Shown here piece after piece: positions 26,231-34,612 of a stretch of DNA of 64,000 bases. The DNA is from Octadecabacter arcticus 238 (GTDB lineage Bacteria; Pseudomonadota; Alphaproteobacteria; Rhodobacterales; Rhodobacteraceae): contig NC_020908.1 of NCBI RefSeq assembly GCF_000155735.2, forward strand, positions 3,167,001 to 3,231,000. Reading direction: 5' to 3'. The number at the start of each line of letters is the position of its first letter. Within the stretch, counting starts at the first letter, position 1. The translations under genes were made by a program, and so were the position numbers. The notes under the pieces are model-generated. The model had not been told where the DNA came from. It searched no databases and saw nothing but the letters and a program-made list of their open reading frames with translations.

Positions 26231-26292
26231 GGTGCTGTTAGACGAATGCGAATGAGTCTCTGTTCTTCAGCAACCTCAATCTCTTAGGCTAA
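26231..26292 (-). mobile_element. solo IS6-like terminal fragment
   Basis: From 26231, GGTGCTGTTAGACGAATG, then a block containing TTCAGCAACCTCAATC and TTAGGCTAA, closely matches the right end of the IS6-like remnant at 9605-9665 (including the position of the transposase stop). No transposase coding sequence follows; only the end survived, immediately behind the lacI-like gene. Confidence 0.5.
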
Positions 26293-26640
26293 CCCCTTCT
26301 TGGCTCGCGTTTGCAGCGAAAGTCCGCTTTCCGCCCTTATCGTTGAATGCTGCGCCAGCATAAGCGCTCCAAAAACGACCGTTTGTGAACCACCCATCCA
26401 GTGCCAAAAACGAGCGTTTTTGGGGCAATTTTGCGGACCCACTAACGCCACCTATGTCGAGTGACACGATCGGCCCATTGCGGCCTTTCATCACTAGGCC
26501 CCGATGCTGCGGTGCGGCCCGTCGAAGGAGACATTCGCTGCAACTGCGAAATTCAGTGGTAGGCGAATTCACAGACTGCGGACGAAACCGACCTTCAGCA
26601 CTAAGAGGCGAAGGTCGGCTTTTCGAAGATCTGGCTTAAT
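26293..26640. repeat. non-coding dispersed repeat region, includes second 24-bp copy
   Basis: No gene. Contains the 24-bp sequence shared with 19149-19172 (here 26500-26523), several repeats of AAAACGACCG/AAAACGAGCG type, and a perfect CCAAAAACG-AG-CGTTTTTGG inverted repeat at about 26402-26421. Also GAAGGTCGGC and its near repeat GACCTTCAGC around 26590-26620. It looks like a decayed, non-autonomous repeat. Confidence 0.5.
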
Positions 26641-26650
26641 GCGAAAAGCC

Positions 26651-27121
26651 TTACACCTGCTTTGATCTTACGCGCGTTATGAGCAGGACGCCAAATATGA
26701 CCTCGAAAACAGCGCCGGGTAGCAGCAGTGTCATCGATGTCGTCTCAAAGCCGTACGCTGATGAGATCATCGCAGCGATTAGGAAAAGGTATCCCACGAA
26801 ACCTAATGCTCCGAGCCACGTTGGAACAAGCTTTGAGCGGATCAACCAGAGACACATTGGTAAGCTGCCAAGGCCGAGCGCGATCATGCCGAGTTGATAA
26901 AAGGTGTCGCCTGAAATTGTCAGACCCATGAACCCACTCTGGACTGCTGTGACACTCGCCCCCAGCAGTGTTCCTTCAGCAAGACGGGAGATGAAATAGA
27001 TGTCGCCGCTGCGGGGAGCTGTTGTTGCGATCATCGGACGCATGAGAAATCCGATTAAGATCACCGCCGCCGAATTGCTGAAACACATGAGCAGACCTAG
27101 CCGATGCAATTCGCCATCCAA
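26651..27121 (-). pseudogene. DUF4386 membrane protein, N-terminus missing
   Basis: About 156 residues with four hydrophobic segments (LMCFSNSAAVILIGFLM; TFYQLGMIALGLGSLPMCLW; WLGALGFVGYLFLIAAM; LLLPGAVFEVIFGVLLI). The layout matches DUF4386 proteins such as the one at 30858-31580, but the first 60-80 residues are absent and a stop lies in frame just upstream, so it is a remnant. It lies 51 bp from the IS1595 element and was probably part of the same gene cluster as the dehydrogenase and the second DUF4386 gene. Confidence 0.6.
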
Positions 27122-27172
27122 GAGGGCTTAGCCAATCCCGAAGAGAGGGAATGCCGCCAAAATACACAGCCC

Positions 27173-28374
27173 AAGGCTTATCCCCTTTGCTCCGGCGGCA
27201 CCTGATGTAGTGCGAAGCGGCTTGCCAATCTAGAATGTTCTGGTATTGTTCTTCCCATGCCAGCCAGATGGAAAAACGACAAACCCATGTCCCGCCCCGC
27301 GTTCGACGCCAGGTTTTCTGATGAGGAAGCGTGTTCGCATTATCTGGTGGAACATCGTTGGCCTGAGGGCTTCGTCTGTCCTTCCTGTGGCACCTGCAAG
27401 GGCTGGCCGTTAAAGCGAAATCGCGCGACTTGGGAATGTGCCGGTTGCGCACAGCAGACATCCGTGACGGCTGGCACGGTAATGCACAGCAGCCATTTGC
27501 CGTTGCGAATTTGGTTTCTTGCCGCGCACATCATCACCAGCCATTCCAACGGCATGTCAGCGCTGCAACTTCAGGCGCAACTTGGCCTTGGCAGCTACAA
27601 GACGGGTCGCCATCGTCGCTCGGACCGATGGCGCTTCTCGGCGACCTCCTCTTGCAAAAGCTGCGGCGGTCGATGGTCAACCCTGACCGCAACCCCCTGA
27701 AAGACCTTGTCGAAATCGATGAAACAGAGATGCCGTTCCGGTCCCGGCATGATCCCGAGGACCGGCCAAAGGGTGGGCGGAGCCCGGTTGGAAAGATGTT
27801 TGTCGTCTGTGCCGTCGAGTTATCAAGTGACGGACATCCGCGCCGTATCAGGATGAAACACATTCCCGACGGCGCGTCAAAGACGCTGCACGGGTTCATT
27901 GGTCAGGCTGTAGAGCCTGGCGCTCACATCATCACGGATGGCTGGCTCGGTTACGAAAATCCTCCTGCAAACACGCATGAGGCAAAGGTCGTCAGCGGCA
28001 AGAAGGCACACGACATACTCCACTGGGTCCACCGCGTGTTCTCCAACCTAAAAACGTGGGCAAAAGGCGTCTTCCACGGCCTCAGAAAGTGCCATCTACA
28101 ACGCTATCTCGACGAATTCGTGTTCCGCTGGAACCGACGGCGACACATGCGAAGCGCCTTCGACACGCTGCTGGGGATCGGTGTTGGTCTCGGGCCAGCG
28201 ACATATCGTGATTTTGTTGAACAGCGCGCCTGAAGGGCCTCGTTCACGGCAAAAGCCACGCCCTATAAACCCACCAGACGTTACAAACTGATCCGATCCG
28301 CCTCTAAAGCCACAAGGGCAAGATTCTGCGCCGCGTCAACATGTGGGGCAACCGGACTAAAAGGGATAAGCCTT
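27173..28374 (+). mobile_element. IS1595-family insertion sequence
   Basis: 1202 bp. Terminal repeats AAGGCTTATCCCCTTTGCTC (left) and AAGGCTTATCCCTTTTAGTC (right, inward). Direct repeat ACACAGCCC at 27164-27172 and 28375-28383 (8-9 bp, given ambiguity at the edge). It lies between the DUF4386 remnant and the dehydrogenase gene. Confidence 0.88.
27257..28233 (+). pseudogene. IS1595-family transposase, frameshifted
   Basis: Two frames are needed. Frame 1 from 27257 encodes the zinc ribbon (FVCPSCGTCKGW; WECAGCAQQTSVTAGT) and NGMSALQLQAQLGLGSYKT to about 27610. Frame 2, about 27625-28233, encodes the ISXO2-like DDE domain: LRRSMVNPDRNPL, EIDETEMPFRS (first Asp), IITDGWLGYE (second), HWVHRVFSNLKTWAKGVFHG (third). 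The join at about 27605-27640 carries extra bases relative to the family, so the gene is broken. The ends are intact, so movement in trans is possible. Confidence 0.85.
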
Positions 28375-28402
28375 ACACAGCCCAATGATCCGAAACCTGA
28401 GA

Positions 28403-29443
28403 CTATCCGACATGAACTGCCGCCCCCAATCGAAGTTCTTCGTCAGCAGTCCGCGGCGATTTGCTGATCTGATTCACAGTGACGACGACGTTGCCCTTTT
28501 TGTGTCCGGTATCGACGTGGGTATGCGCGGCGATCATTTGGGAAAAATCAAAGCTTCGGTCGATGACGGGATGGAAATCTCCGGCAGCGGCGAGATCAAC
28601 GACTTTGCGCAGGATACCGACTGACTCTGACGCCACGCCACCAATCAGACGCTTTCCGCGCAGCCGGGCCTTGAGCCAGCCCAAGATCATGTCGGATGTA
28701 GATCCTGCGATCAGCAGCATACGACCGTTTGGCACCAAGGCGTGCCGCGCCCGGTCCCAAGGTGCTGTGTCAACGGTATCCACGACCATGTCGTATTGCG
28801 GGCCTTCTTTGGTAAAGTCTTGCGTGTTGTAGTCGATGACATGGTCGGCCCCGATGCTACGCACGAGATGTCCATTTGTGGCGCTGCAGATGCCCGTCAC
28901 TTCGGCCCCGAAGTGCTTGGCGAGTTGTACGCAAGCGGAGCCGACAGATCCAGACGCCCCGTTGATCAGAACCCGTTCACCTGCGCGTAATTTCCCTTTG
29001 TTGATCAGGAAATCATATGCGGTTGTGGCCCCAAATGGGATGGCTGCTGCCTCCTCAAAGGTCAGGTTTTCTGGTTTGCGGACGATCTTACCGTCCGCTG
29101 GCATCGTGATGTATTCCGCGTGCGCGCCAAATCCTGCGCCTGGAAAACCGATGACGGCATCCCCAGGTTGGAAAGTGGTCACATCTGCACCGATAGCTTC
29201 GACTACCCCGGATAGATCAGTTCCAAGAACCGGCTTGCGAGGGCGCGTTATGCCGAAGACAAGTCGACCAACTAGTCCTAACCCAGCGGGCATAGTCAAA
29301 CTCCGCGCACGCCAGTCACCTGCACTGACGGTGGTGGCAACGATACGGATCAGCACTTCGTTTGCTTTAGGTGTTGGGGTTGGCAGTTCAACGTAATTTA
29401 GGACGTCGGGGCTGCCGTATTCAGTATAAGTGTAGGCATACAT
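28403..29443 (-). CDS. MDR-family NAD(P)H quinone reductase / zinc-less alcohol dehydrogenase
   Basis: 346 residues. Medium-chain dehydrogenase: N-terminal GroES-like domain (TVSAGDWRARS, VLGTDLSGVVEAIG), a Rossmann fold with INGASGSVGSACVQLAKHFGAEV (about 150), and the DTGHKKGNVVVTV end. Structural zinc cysteines are absent, so it is of the quinone-oxidoreductase-like type; the substrate is unknown. GGAG lies 8 bases before ATG 29443, and just upstream was the native stop of the DUF4386 gene, so the two formed an operon before IS256-A copy 2 separated them. Confidence 0.82.
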   Translation of the reverse strand: MYAYTYTEYGSPDVLNYVELPTPTPKANEVLIRIVATTVSAGDWRARSLTMPAGLGLVGRLVFGITRPRKPVLGTDLSGVVEAIGADVTTFQPGDAVIGFPGAGFGAHAEYITMPADGKIVRKPENLTFEEAAAIPFGATTAYDFLINKGKLRAGERVLINGASGSVGSACVQLAKHFGAEVTGICSATNGHLVRSIGADHVIDYNTQDFTKEGPQYDMVVDTVDTAPWDRARHALVPNGRMLLIAGSTSDMILGWLKARLRGKRLIGGVASESVGILRKVVDLAAAGDFHPVIDRSFDFSQMIAAHTHVDTGHKKGNVVVTVNQISKSPRTADEELRLGAAVHVG

Positions 29444-29479
29444 ATCAAGAGCTCCTTAAGCTGACTGAGGTGTGGAAAT

Positions 29480-30866
29480 GAGTTATTGTCAAATCTGGTG
29501 TTTGAGTATTGTTGGTCATGCGGTGATCTGGTCGGGGTTTGTGGTTTCGATTCCGTCTTTGAACGTGACGCCTGTGATGACTTTTGCGAGGTAGTCAAAG
29601 CCGCGTAGCTTCCTCCAATTTTGCTCAGCACATTGCCCCAGTTTGAACATCATGTGCAGCATGCCATCGCGTGACAGGCAGCCCTTTGAACGCTTGGTAC
29701 GATGCCGGATCGTCGCGAAGGCCGATTCAATTGGATTGCTAGTGCGGATGCTTTGCCAATGCTGCGCCGGGAAGTCGAAGAATGCCATGAGTTCCTCACG
29801 ATCTTTTTGCAGGCATAGTGTGGCCTTGGGATATTTGGGTTCGTAGGTTTTGATGAACAGATCGAACGCCTTTTCTGCATCGACTTTGGTCTCGGCCTGC
29901 CAGATGTCGTGCAGCGCGGCCTTGGCTTTTGGCTGAGACAGCTTGGGTAAACAATTGAGCACGTTCATCGTTTTGTGTTGCCAACAGCGTTGATGGCGGG
30001 TCTCAGGATAGACTTCGTCAATGGCCGCCCAAAACCCCATGGCACCGTCCCCGATGGCCAGTTTGGGCGCATTCATGCCTCGGCTTTTGAGGTTAAGCAG
30101 AACCTCGCGCCAGCTCTGCGTGGACTCGCGCACCCCATCCTCAATTGCCAGAAATCGCTTCTTGCCACGGGCAGTTACCCCAATAATAACAAGGGCACAG
30201 AGCTTGTCATCCTCGCCCCGAAGGCCGCTGTGAACGCCGTCGGCCCAGATATAGACGATGGGCTCGTCATCTAACTCAGCGCCTTTCCAAGCCTCGTATT
30301 CATTGGCCCAATCGCGTTTTAAACGCGAAACCGTATTAGCCGACAAGCCAACGGCATCTGGGCCCAGAAGAACCTTGAGGGCGGGAGCCATCTCGCCGCT
30401 GGAGATCCCTTTGAGGTAAAGCCATGGCAAGGCCGCTTCCAGCGTCTTCGTGCGGCGCACATAGGGCGGCACCAGGGCAGACCGGAATGTCACCGGTGTG
30501 CCGTCCTTGGACCGAACCTTTGGAATGCGCACGCTCACAGGGCCAATGCCCGTTTGAAACGGGCGGGCCGGATGATGTCCATTACGCACGACTGCCGCGT
30601 GACCGGCATCGGTGCGTAAGCCGGTAAATTGCGCCAAATAACTGACAAGCTCAGCCTCAACTGCTGTCGCGATCAATTGTTGTGCTCCCGTTTTCAGCAA
30701 CTCCGTCAACGCGTCCGTCATCTCGTCTCGACGCGCAAAATCAACAATGTTAGTAGTTCCCATGGTGGTGTATCTCCTTTGGTTGGGCTGCTGTCTTCCA
30801 ACAACAATTCAACCAGATACGCCGCCAACCTTCAAACCACTCAAACACCAGATTCAGTCATAGCTC
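29480..30866 (-). mobile_element. IS256-A copy 2, complete
   Basis: 1387 bp, flanked by a 9-bp duplication TGTGGAAAT (29471-29479, 30867-30875). Terminal repeats of 28 bp share AATCTGGTGTTTGAGT and 22 or so positions overall. It replaced the last four codons (PQSA) of the DUF4386 gene with two new ones (EL). Confidence 0.95.
29516..30763 (-). CDS. IS256-family transposase, intact copy
   Basis: 415 residues. DDE residues: Asp in IVYIWADGVHSGLRG (about 172), Asp in LAIGDGAMGFWAAI (about 240), and Glu in TSNPIESAFATIRHRTKRSKG (about 345), with the family RCWQHKTMNVLNCLPK block between. Matches copy 1 except for a few substitutions; here codon 288 is Trp. It could act on both copies. Confidence 0.93.
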   Translation of the reverse strand: MGTTNIVDFARRDEMTDALTELLKTGAQQLIATAVEAELVSYLAQFTGLRTDAGHAAVVRNGHHPARPFQTGIGPVSVRIPKVRSKDGTPVTFRSALVPPYVRRTKTLEAALPWLYLKGISSGEMAPALKVLLGPDAVGLSANTVSRLKRDWANEYEAWKGAELDDEPIVYIWADGVHSGLRGEDDKLCALVIIGVTARGKKRFLAIEDGVRESTQSWREVLLNLKSRGMNAPKLAIGDGAMGFWAAIDEVYPETRHQRCWQHKTMNVLNCLPKLSQPKAKAALHDIWQAETKVDAEKAFDLFIKTYEPKYPKATLCLQKDREELMAFFDFPAQHWQSIRTSNPIESAFATIRHRTKRSKGCLSRDGMLHMMFKLGQCAEQNWRKLRGFDYLAKVITGVTFKDGIETTNPDQITA

Positions 30867-31580
30867 TGTGGAAATGGATTGGGTGATATTGCCGCGCATG
30901 CCACGGATGAGCAGCCAGAGACCGAAGCTGAGTTCCGAGATCGTCACAATCGTGAGCAACCCAATAATAGTGATGTCCAGTGCGGCAACATCGGTGAACG
31001 TCAGTTCAACAAGGCCTTGGATCAGATAACCAAAGGCCCCGATAAACAGACCCCATCCAAGCAAGAGTGGCACCAGTTTGGTTCGTAGAATGATCCATCC
31101 AAGCGCCAGCAAATGTGCGCCAAAGAAAAGCTGCCAGACGTAAATGCCGAGGGCGTGCGCCTCGAAAAAGACTTGCGCAAAAGCCTGACTATCAGCAGGG
31201 TTAAGGCCCATCAGTTGGGTGAGTAACACGTAAGGCACCACCCAAAGCAGCAGGTTGATCCCCATCACGACGATCATGCCCAAGCGGGAGACCATCGCGA
31301 TAAGCGCAAGCCTTGGGCTGGTGGTGCGAAACATCTGATACAGGATGACTGTAATCGCGATCTCAAGCAGGATGACCGCGCTATCTGCAAGCACGCCCAA
31401 TCGAAACAACCCAAGCTGGCCCATCAGATTGGCAGCTGTGGACGAGGCATCTCCGGCCACGACGATTTGCGCCGGCACATAGCCAATGCTGAAACCGCCG
31501 CAAACGGCAATGGTGAGGTAGAGCGCGCCTGCAATGCGGGCGTCCTTCAGGTTCAGTGTAGTTTGCGTGTCTGTAGACAT
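30858..31580 (-). CDS. DUF4386 multi-pass membrane protein, 3' end altered by IS256-A
   Basis: 240 residues from ATG 31580 (MSTDTQTTLNLKDARIAGAL), with AAAGGAA upstream; the longer frame to 31694 lies over the promoter. Six or more membrane segments (AGALYLTIAVCGGFSIGYV; LFRLGVLADSAVILLEIAITVILY; LGMIVVMGINLLLWVVPYVLL and others). Unknown function. The last residues (EL) come from the element; before insertion the gene ended SISTPQSA and was followed 12 bp later by the dehydrogenase start. Probably controlled by the divergent LysR protein. Confidence 0.8.
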   Translation of the reverse strand: MSTDTQTTLNLKDARIAGALYLTIAVCGGFSIGYVPAQIVVAGDASSTAANLMGQLGLFRLGVLADSAVILLEIAITVILYQMFRTTSPRLALIAMVSRLGMIVVMGINLLLWVVPYVLLTQLMGLNPADSQAFAQVFFEAHALGIYVWQLFFGAHLLALGWIILRTKLVPLLLGWGLFIGAFGYLIQGLVELTFTDVAALDITIIGLLTIVTISELSFGLWLLIRGMRGNITQSISTEL

Positions 31581-31670
31581 TGCATTTCCTTTCTTGGATC
31601 GGTGCGGGAACGAACGACGTGGCTTGTGTTGGCTGAGGTTTAGACCACCCATCCATTTATGCGAATTGAC

Positions 31671-31686
31671 CAAATCCTGTGATTTG
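31671..31686. promoter_or_regulatory. candidate LysR binding site (inverted repeat) next to the lysR gene
   Basis: CAAATC, CTGT, GATTTG: perfect 6-bp arms, a T-N11-A-type dyad in the 108-bp divergent region between DUF4386 and lysR. Longer partial symmetry (TATGC / GCATA) surrounds it. Position close to the lysR start suits autoregulation. Confidence 0.5.
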
Positions 31687-31688
31687 AT

Positions 31689-32591
31689 ATGCATATCTGC
31701 ATGGATTGGCGCTCAGTAAAATTCGATTGGAACAAAGCGCGGGCTTTCTTGGTTACGGCTGAGGAAGGATCGTTGTCAGCTGCCGCGCGCGCATTGGGCA
31801 TGGCGCAGCCGACCCTTGGCCGTCAGGTTGACGGGCTTGAGCAAGAGCTCGGCATCGTTCTGTTTGAACGTGTTGGTCGCGGCCTCACACTCACACCAAG
31901 TGGTTTGGAACTGTTGGAGCACGTCCGTGACATGGGAGAGGCCGCAGGTCGTGTCTCGATGACAGCCCTTGGTCAGTCGCAAGCGTTAGAGGGGACGATC
32001 TGCATCTCGGCCAGCGAGACATATGCAGCAGTGTTGTTGCCCCCGATCATCGCCAAATTGCGCAAGATGGAGCCCGGTATTCAGGTTGAGATTGTCGTCG
32101 CCAATCATGCCAGCGATCTGCGCCGCCGTGAGGCTGATATCGCGATCCGCAATTTCAGACCGACCGAACCCGATCTGATCGCCAAAAAGATCGGCGACGC
32201 GGACGCGGTCCTTTACGCCACGCCGGATTACATTGCGGAAATCGGTAACCCAACCAAGCCCTATGATCTGCGCCACGCCGAATTCGTGAATATGGATCAT
32301 AGCGGCATGATGCTCAAAGGGCTAAACACCCTCGGGCTTGGTTTGACCGGGGCGAATTTCCCGCTTCTTACCGAAAGCTATCTGGTCATGTGGGAACTTG
32401 TGCGCCAAGGCGCGGCGATTGGTATTCTGGATGCGCATATCGGCGACGCGGACCCTGTAGTCCGACGCGTCCTCCCTGACCTCGAACCGCTTGTCTTCCC
32501 GATCTGGCTTGTCTCCCACCGACAACTCACAACCAGCCGTCGCATTCGCATGGTCTATGACTTCTTAGCGGAAGAGCTCAAGCGGGGGTAA
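31689..32591 (+). CDS. LysR-family transcriptional regulator
   Basis: 300 residues; ATG 31689 or the in-frame ATG 31701 (MDWRSVKFDWNKAR) could start it. Winged helix-turn-helix at residues about 12-70 (RAFLVTAEEGSLSAAARALGMAQPTLGRQV), then the LysR effector domain (GTICISASETYAAVLLPPIIA; RRREADIAIRNFRP). Divergent from the DUF4386-dehydrogenase operon, which it probably regulates. Its 3' end is intact; IS630 lies 178 bp beyond. The space between holds no clear gene. Confidence 0.88.
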   Translation: MHICMDWRSVKFDWNKARAFLVTAEEGSLSAAARALGMAQPTLGRQVDGLEQELGIVLFERVGRGLTLTPSGLELLEHVRDMGEAAGRVSMTALGQSQALEGTICISASETYAAVLLPPIIAKLRKMEPGIQVEIVVANHASDLRRREADIAIRNFRPTEPDLIAKKIGDADAVLYATPDYIAEIGNPTKPYDLRHAEFVNMDHSGMMLKGLNTLGLGLTGANFPLLTESYLVMWELVRQGAAIGILDAHIGDADPVVRRVLPDLEPLVFPIWLVSHRQLTTSRRIRMVYDFLAEELKRG

Positions 32592-32769
32592 TGGCGCGAT
32601 TTTATGAAACTGACCACCTCAAGAGCAGCAAGGAAAAGGACTATTGATATAGCAGCGGTGGTCATGCCCGACTTCGCAATAGAAGCGCTGCTTGCTGCAT
32701 AGACGAGGGGATGGGACAGGTTTGGCCAATTCAACACCATTGCAACCACGTCAAGATTTTCAACATATA

Positions 32770-33958
32770 CTCCCGCGCCTGAATTGACCTGAGGTTTTCC
32801 CCTCAAATCACTTTGTATTCCTTGAGCGATATGACGCGGAAGTTGTCGGTGACGGTGTCGCGGAACTCTGGCTATTTTTCTGGCAGGGTCTTGCGGAAGA
32901 AGTCGAAAATGGCCTCTGTGAATTGGTTGAACGTTGCATAGTGCCGATTGTGGGTGACCCATTTGTGCATAACACCCCAAAGACGCTCGATCGGGTTGAG
33001 GTGCGGGGCATATGCTGGCAAGAAATGCAACTTCACCCGACGTTCTGGGCTGTCCAGCCATGGCTGTAGTATCTTGGCATGATGATAGCGGGCATTGTCG
33101 ACAAAGACGTGGATGGCCGTCTTGGTTTGGTTGTTGCGTTCCAACTTTTCCAGCATCTGTCGGGTTGTCTGGGCATTGATCTTCTCGCCTTCCACAAAGG
33201 TGAACTGGAAAGTCTCAAGGTCAAGCGCGCCCTGAATGTTGAGCCGCTTGCGCCCTGATGTCGCCTTCAGGGCCGTCTTTTGTCCCTTGGGGAACCAACC
33301 ATGGGCGGGGCGGCTCTGGTGTTCGGGGTGGACAGCGTCCGAAAAGACAACCATCTCATCTGCGGCCAACCCGTTCATCAGGGCCTCATATTTGGCAATA
33401 AACGCAGCCTGCTTGGCTTCATCGGCCTGTGCAGGCAGCAATTGTGGTTTCTTATACGCGAACCCCAGGCGGCGCATCAGCTTGGCGGCTCCCGACGTGC
33501 TGTAGTTTTGGTCGCACTCGGCTAGAACATAGGCACAGACCTCATCGGCATTGCGGGCAGGCTGCGCGGTGAAATGGGCTCTCACCGCCTGCTCTTGCAC
33601 GACGGACAAATGACCCTGACGCTGGCTGTAGTCCTTCAGACCGAAAAACGATAGTCCCGCACCGGCAAAGGCAAATCGCCACTCCGTCAAAACTGTCGGG
33701 CCAATATCCAAAATCCGGCAAACCGTTCCGGCGTCTTCTCCTGCGTCCAAAAGAAGAAACGCGCGCGCCCGTTTCCAAACAAGGGCGTCAACTTTGCGGC
33801 GGCGGCAAAGCGCTTCAAGTGCTATGCGCTGCTCGTCGGATAAGGAGACTGTTTTGTATTGCTTGCTCATAAACTCAAAATACAGACTGAACCGCCTTTG
33901 GCCATGCGACGAAGTGAATCGCAGGCCCAAAATCGTCAGGTCAATTCAGGCGCAGGAG
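32770..33958 (-). mobile_element. IS630-family insertion sequence
   Basis: 1189 bp. Terminal repeats CTCCCGCGCCTGAATTGACC at the left and CTCCTGCGCCTGAATTGACC inward from the right. Flanked by TA (32768-32769, 33959-33960), the IS630/Tc1 target duplication. Confidence 0.93.
32803..33870 (-). pseudogene. IS630-family transposase with premature stop near the C-terminus
   Basis: From ATG 33870 (MSKQYKTVSLSDEQR). N-terminal helix-turn-helix (RKVDALVWKRARAFLLLDAG...), then DDE: Asp in VVFSDAVHPEHQ, Asp in IHVFVDNARYHHAK, Glu in YAPHLNPIERLWGVMHKWV. The frame stops after 332 residues (KTLPEK, TAG at 32872-32874), but the same frame continues PEFRDTVTDNFRVISLKEY to 32803, the usual family end. The stop stands where Trp is expected. 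All catalytic residues precede it, so partial function is possible. Confidence 0.85.
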
Positions 33959-34069
33959 TATACATAAAAATTCGACAGGTCATTCTCCTTTCCAGACATC
34001 GATGAAAGCAAACCTCACCCACTGCCGGTCAGTGGATCGCCGCGTTATGGCTACAAGTGATCCACTGGA

Positions 34070-34480
34070 TCAATTTCTAAACGCCTCAACTTTAGCACTT
34101 CCCTCTCCTCGCGCAGAAGCCGGACTTCTTTGCGAAGACGGTTGTTCTCTTTTTCGACGTCCTCATGTGGTCATCGCCATCTTCACTCGGACCAATGGCA
34201 CTCAAATGACGATCATCAAATCATCATGCTCCCTCTCGGGACATTGCTGCGCAATACCCTGCCGGGCGCCGGATGTTGCTGAACCCACTTGTTCAGCGTC
34301 GAAAGGCCAACACCCAAATCTGATGAAACTTGCGGTCGCCCCTCTCATCGATACTGCGTATCGACTGTCGGGCAAGGGTTAAACCGCTGCTGGTCGCTAT
34401 GCGCACCGCATCAAGCCGGAACTCGTCTGTCTATCTCGTTTCCGTTCCATATCTCCTTCATAGCAAACATTGCTCGAAAG
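34070..34480 (-). pseudogene. degenerate IS3-family orfA remnant
   Basis: Minus-strand pieces in different frames: TDEFRLDAVRIATSSGL, then VSSDLGVGLSTLNKWVQQH, then DVEKENNRLRKEVRLLREER. These are the start, helix-turn-helix and leucine-zipper parts of IS3-family OrfA. At least two frameshifts and several stops separate them. The rest of 33961-34612 shows no gene. Confidence 0.65.
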
Positions 34481-34612
34481 AGACCGGAACTATACCGTGA
34501 CAAGATCAGTTGGCATGGGGCACGGGAGCGTGCGACAATCCTCTTTTCGTGTGTTGGAACAAGACTGCTAGCAGATCGTGCTTTGGCTTAGATCAAGGCG
34601 TGAGCGCGCGGA

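Noticed and set aside
26276..26640. Minus- and plus-strand open frames of 84-98 codons
   Set aside because: Low-complexity repeats shared with another non-coding locus; no protein family likeness.
32555..33061. Open frame crossing the IS630 left end, possibly a gene interrupted by IS630
   Set aside because: After removing the element a frame of about 70 codons can be read, but it overlaps the 3' end of lysR on the opposite strand and has no recognisable features.
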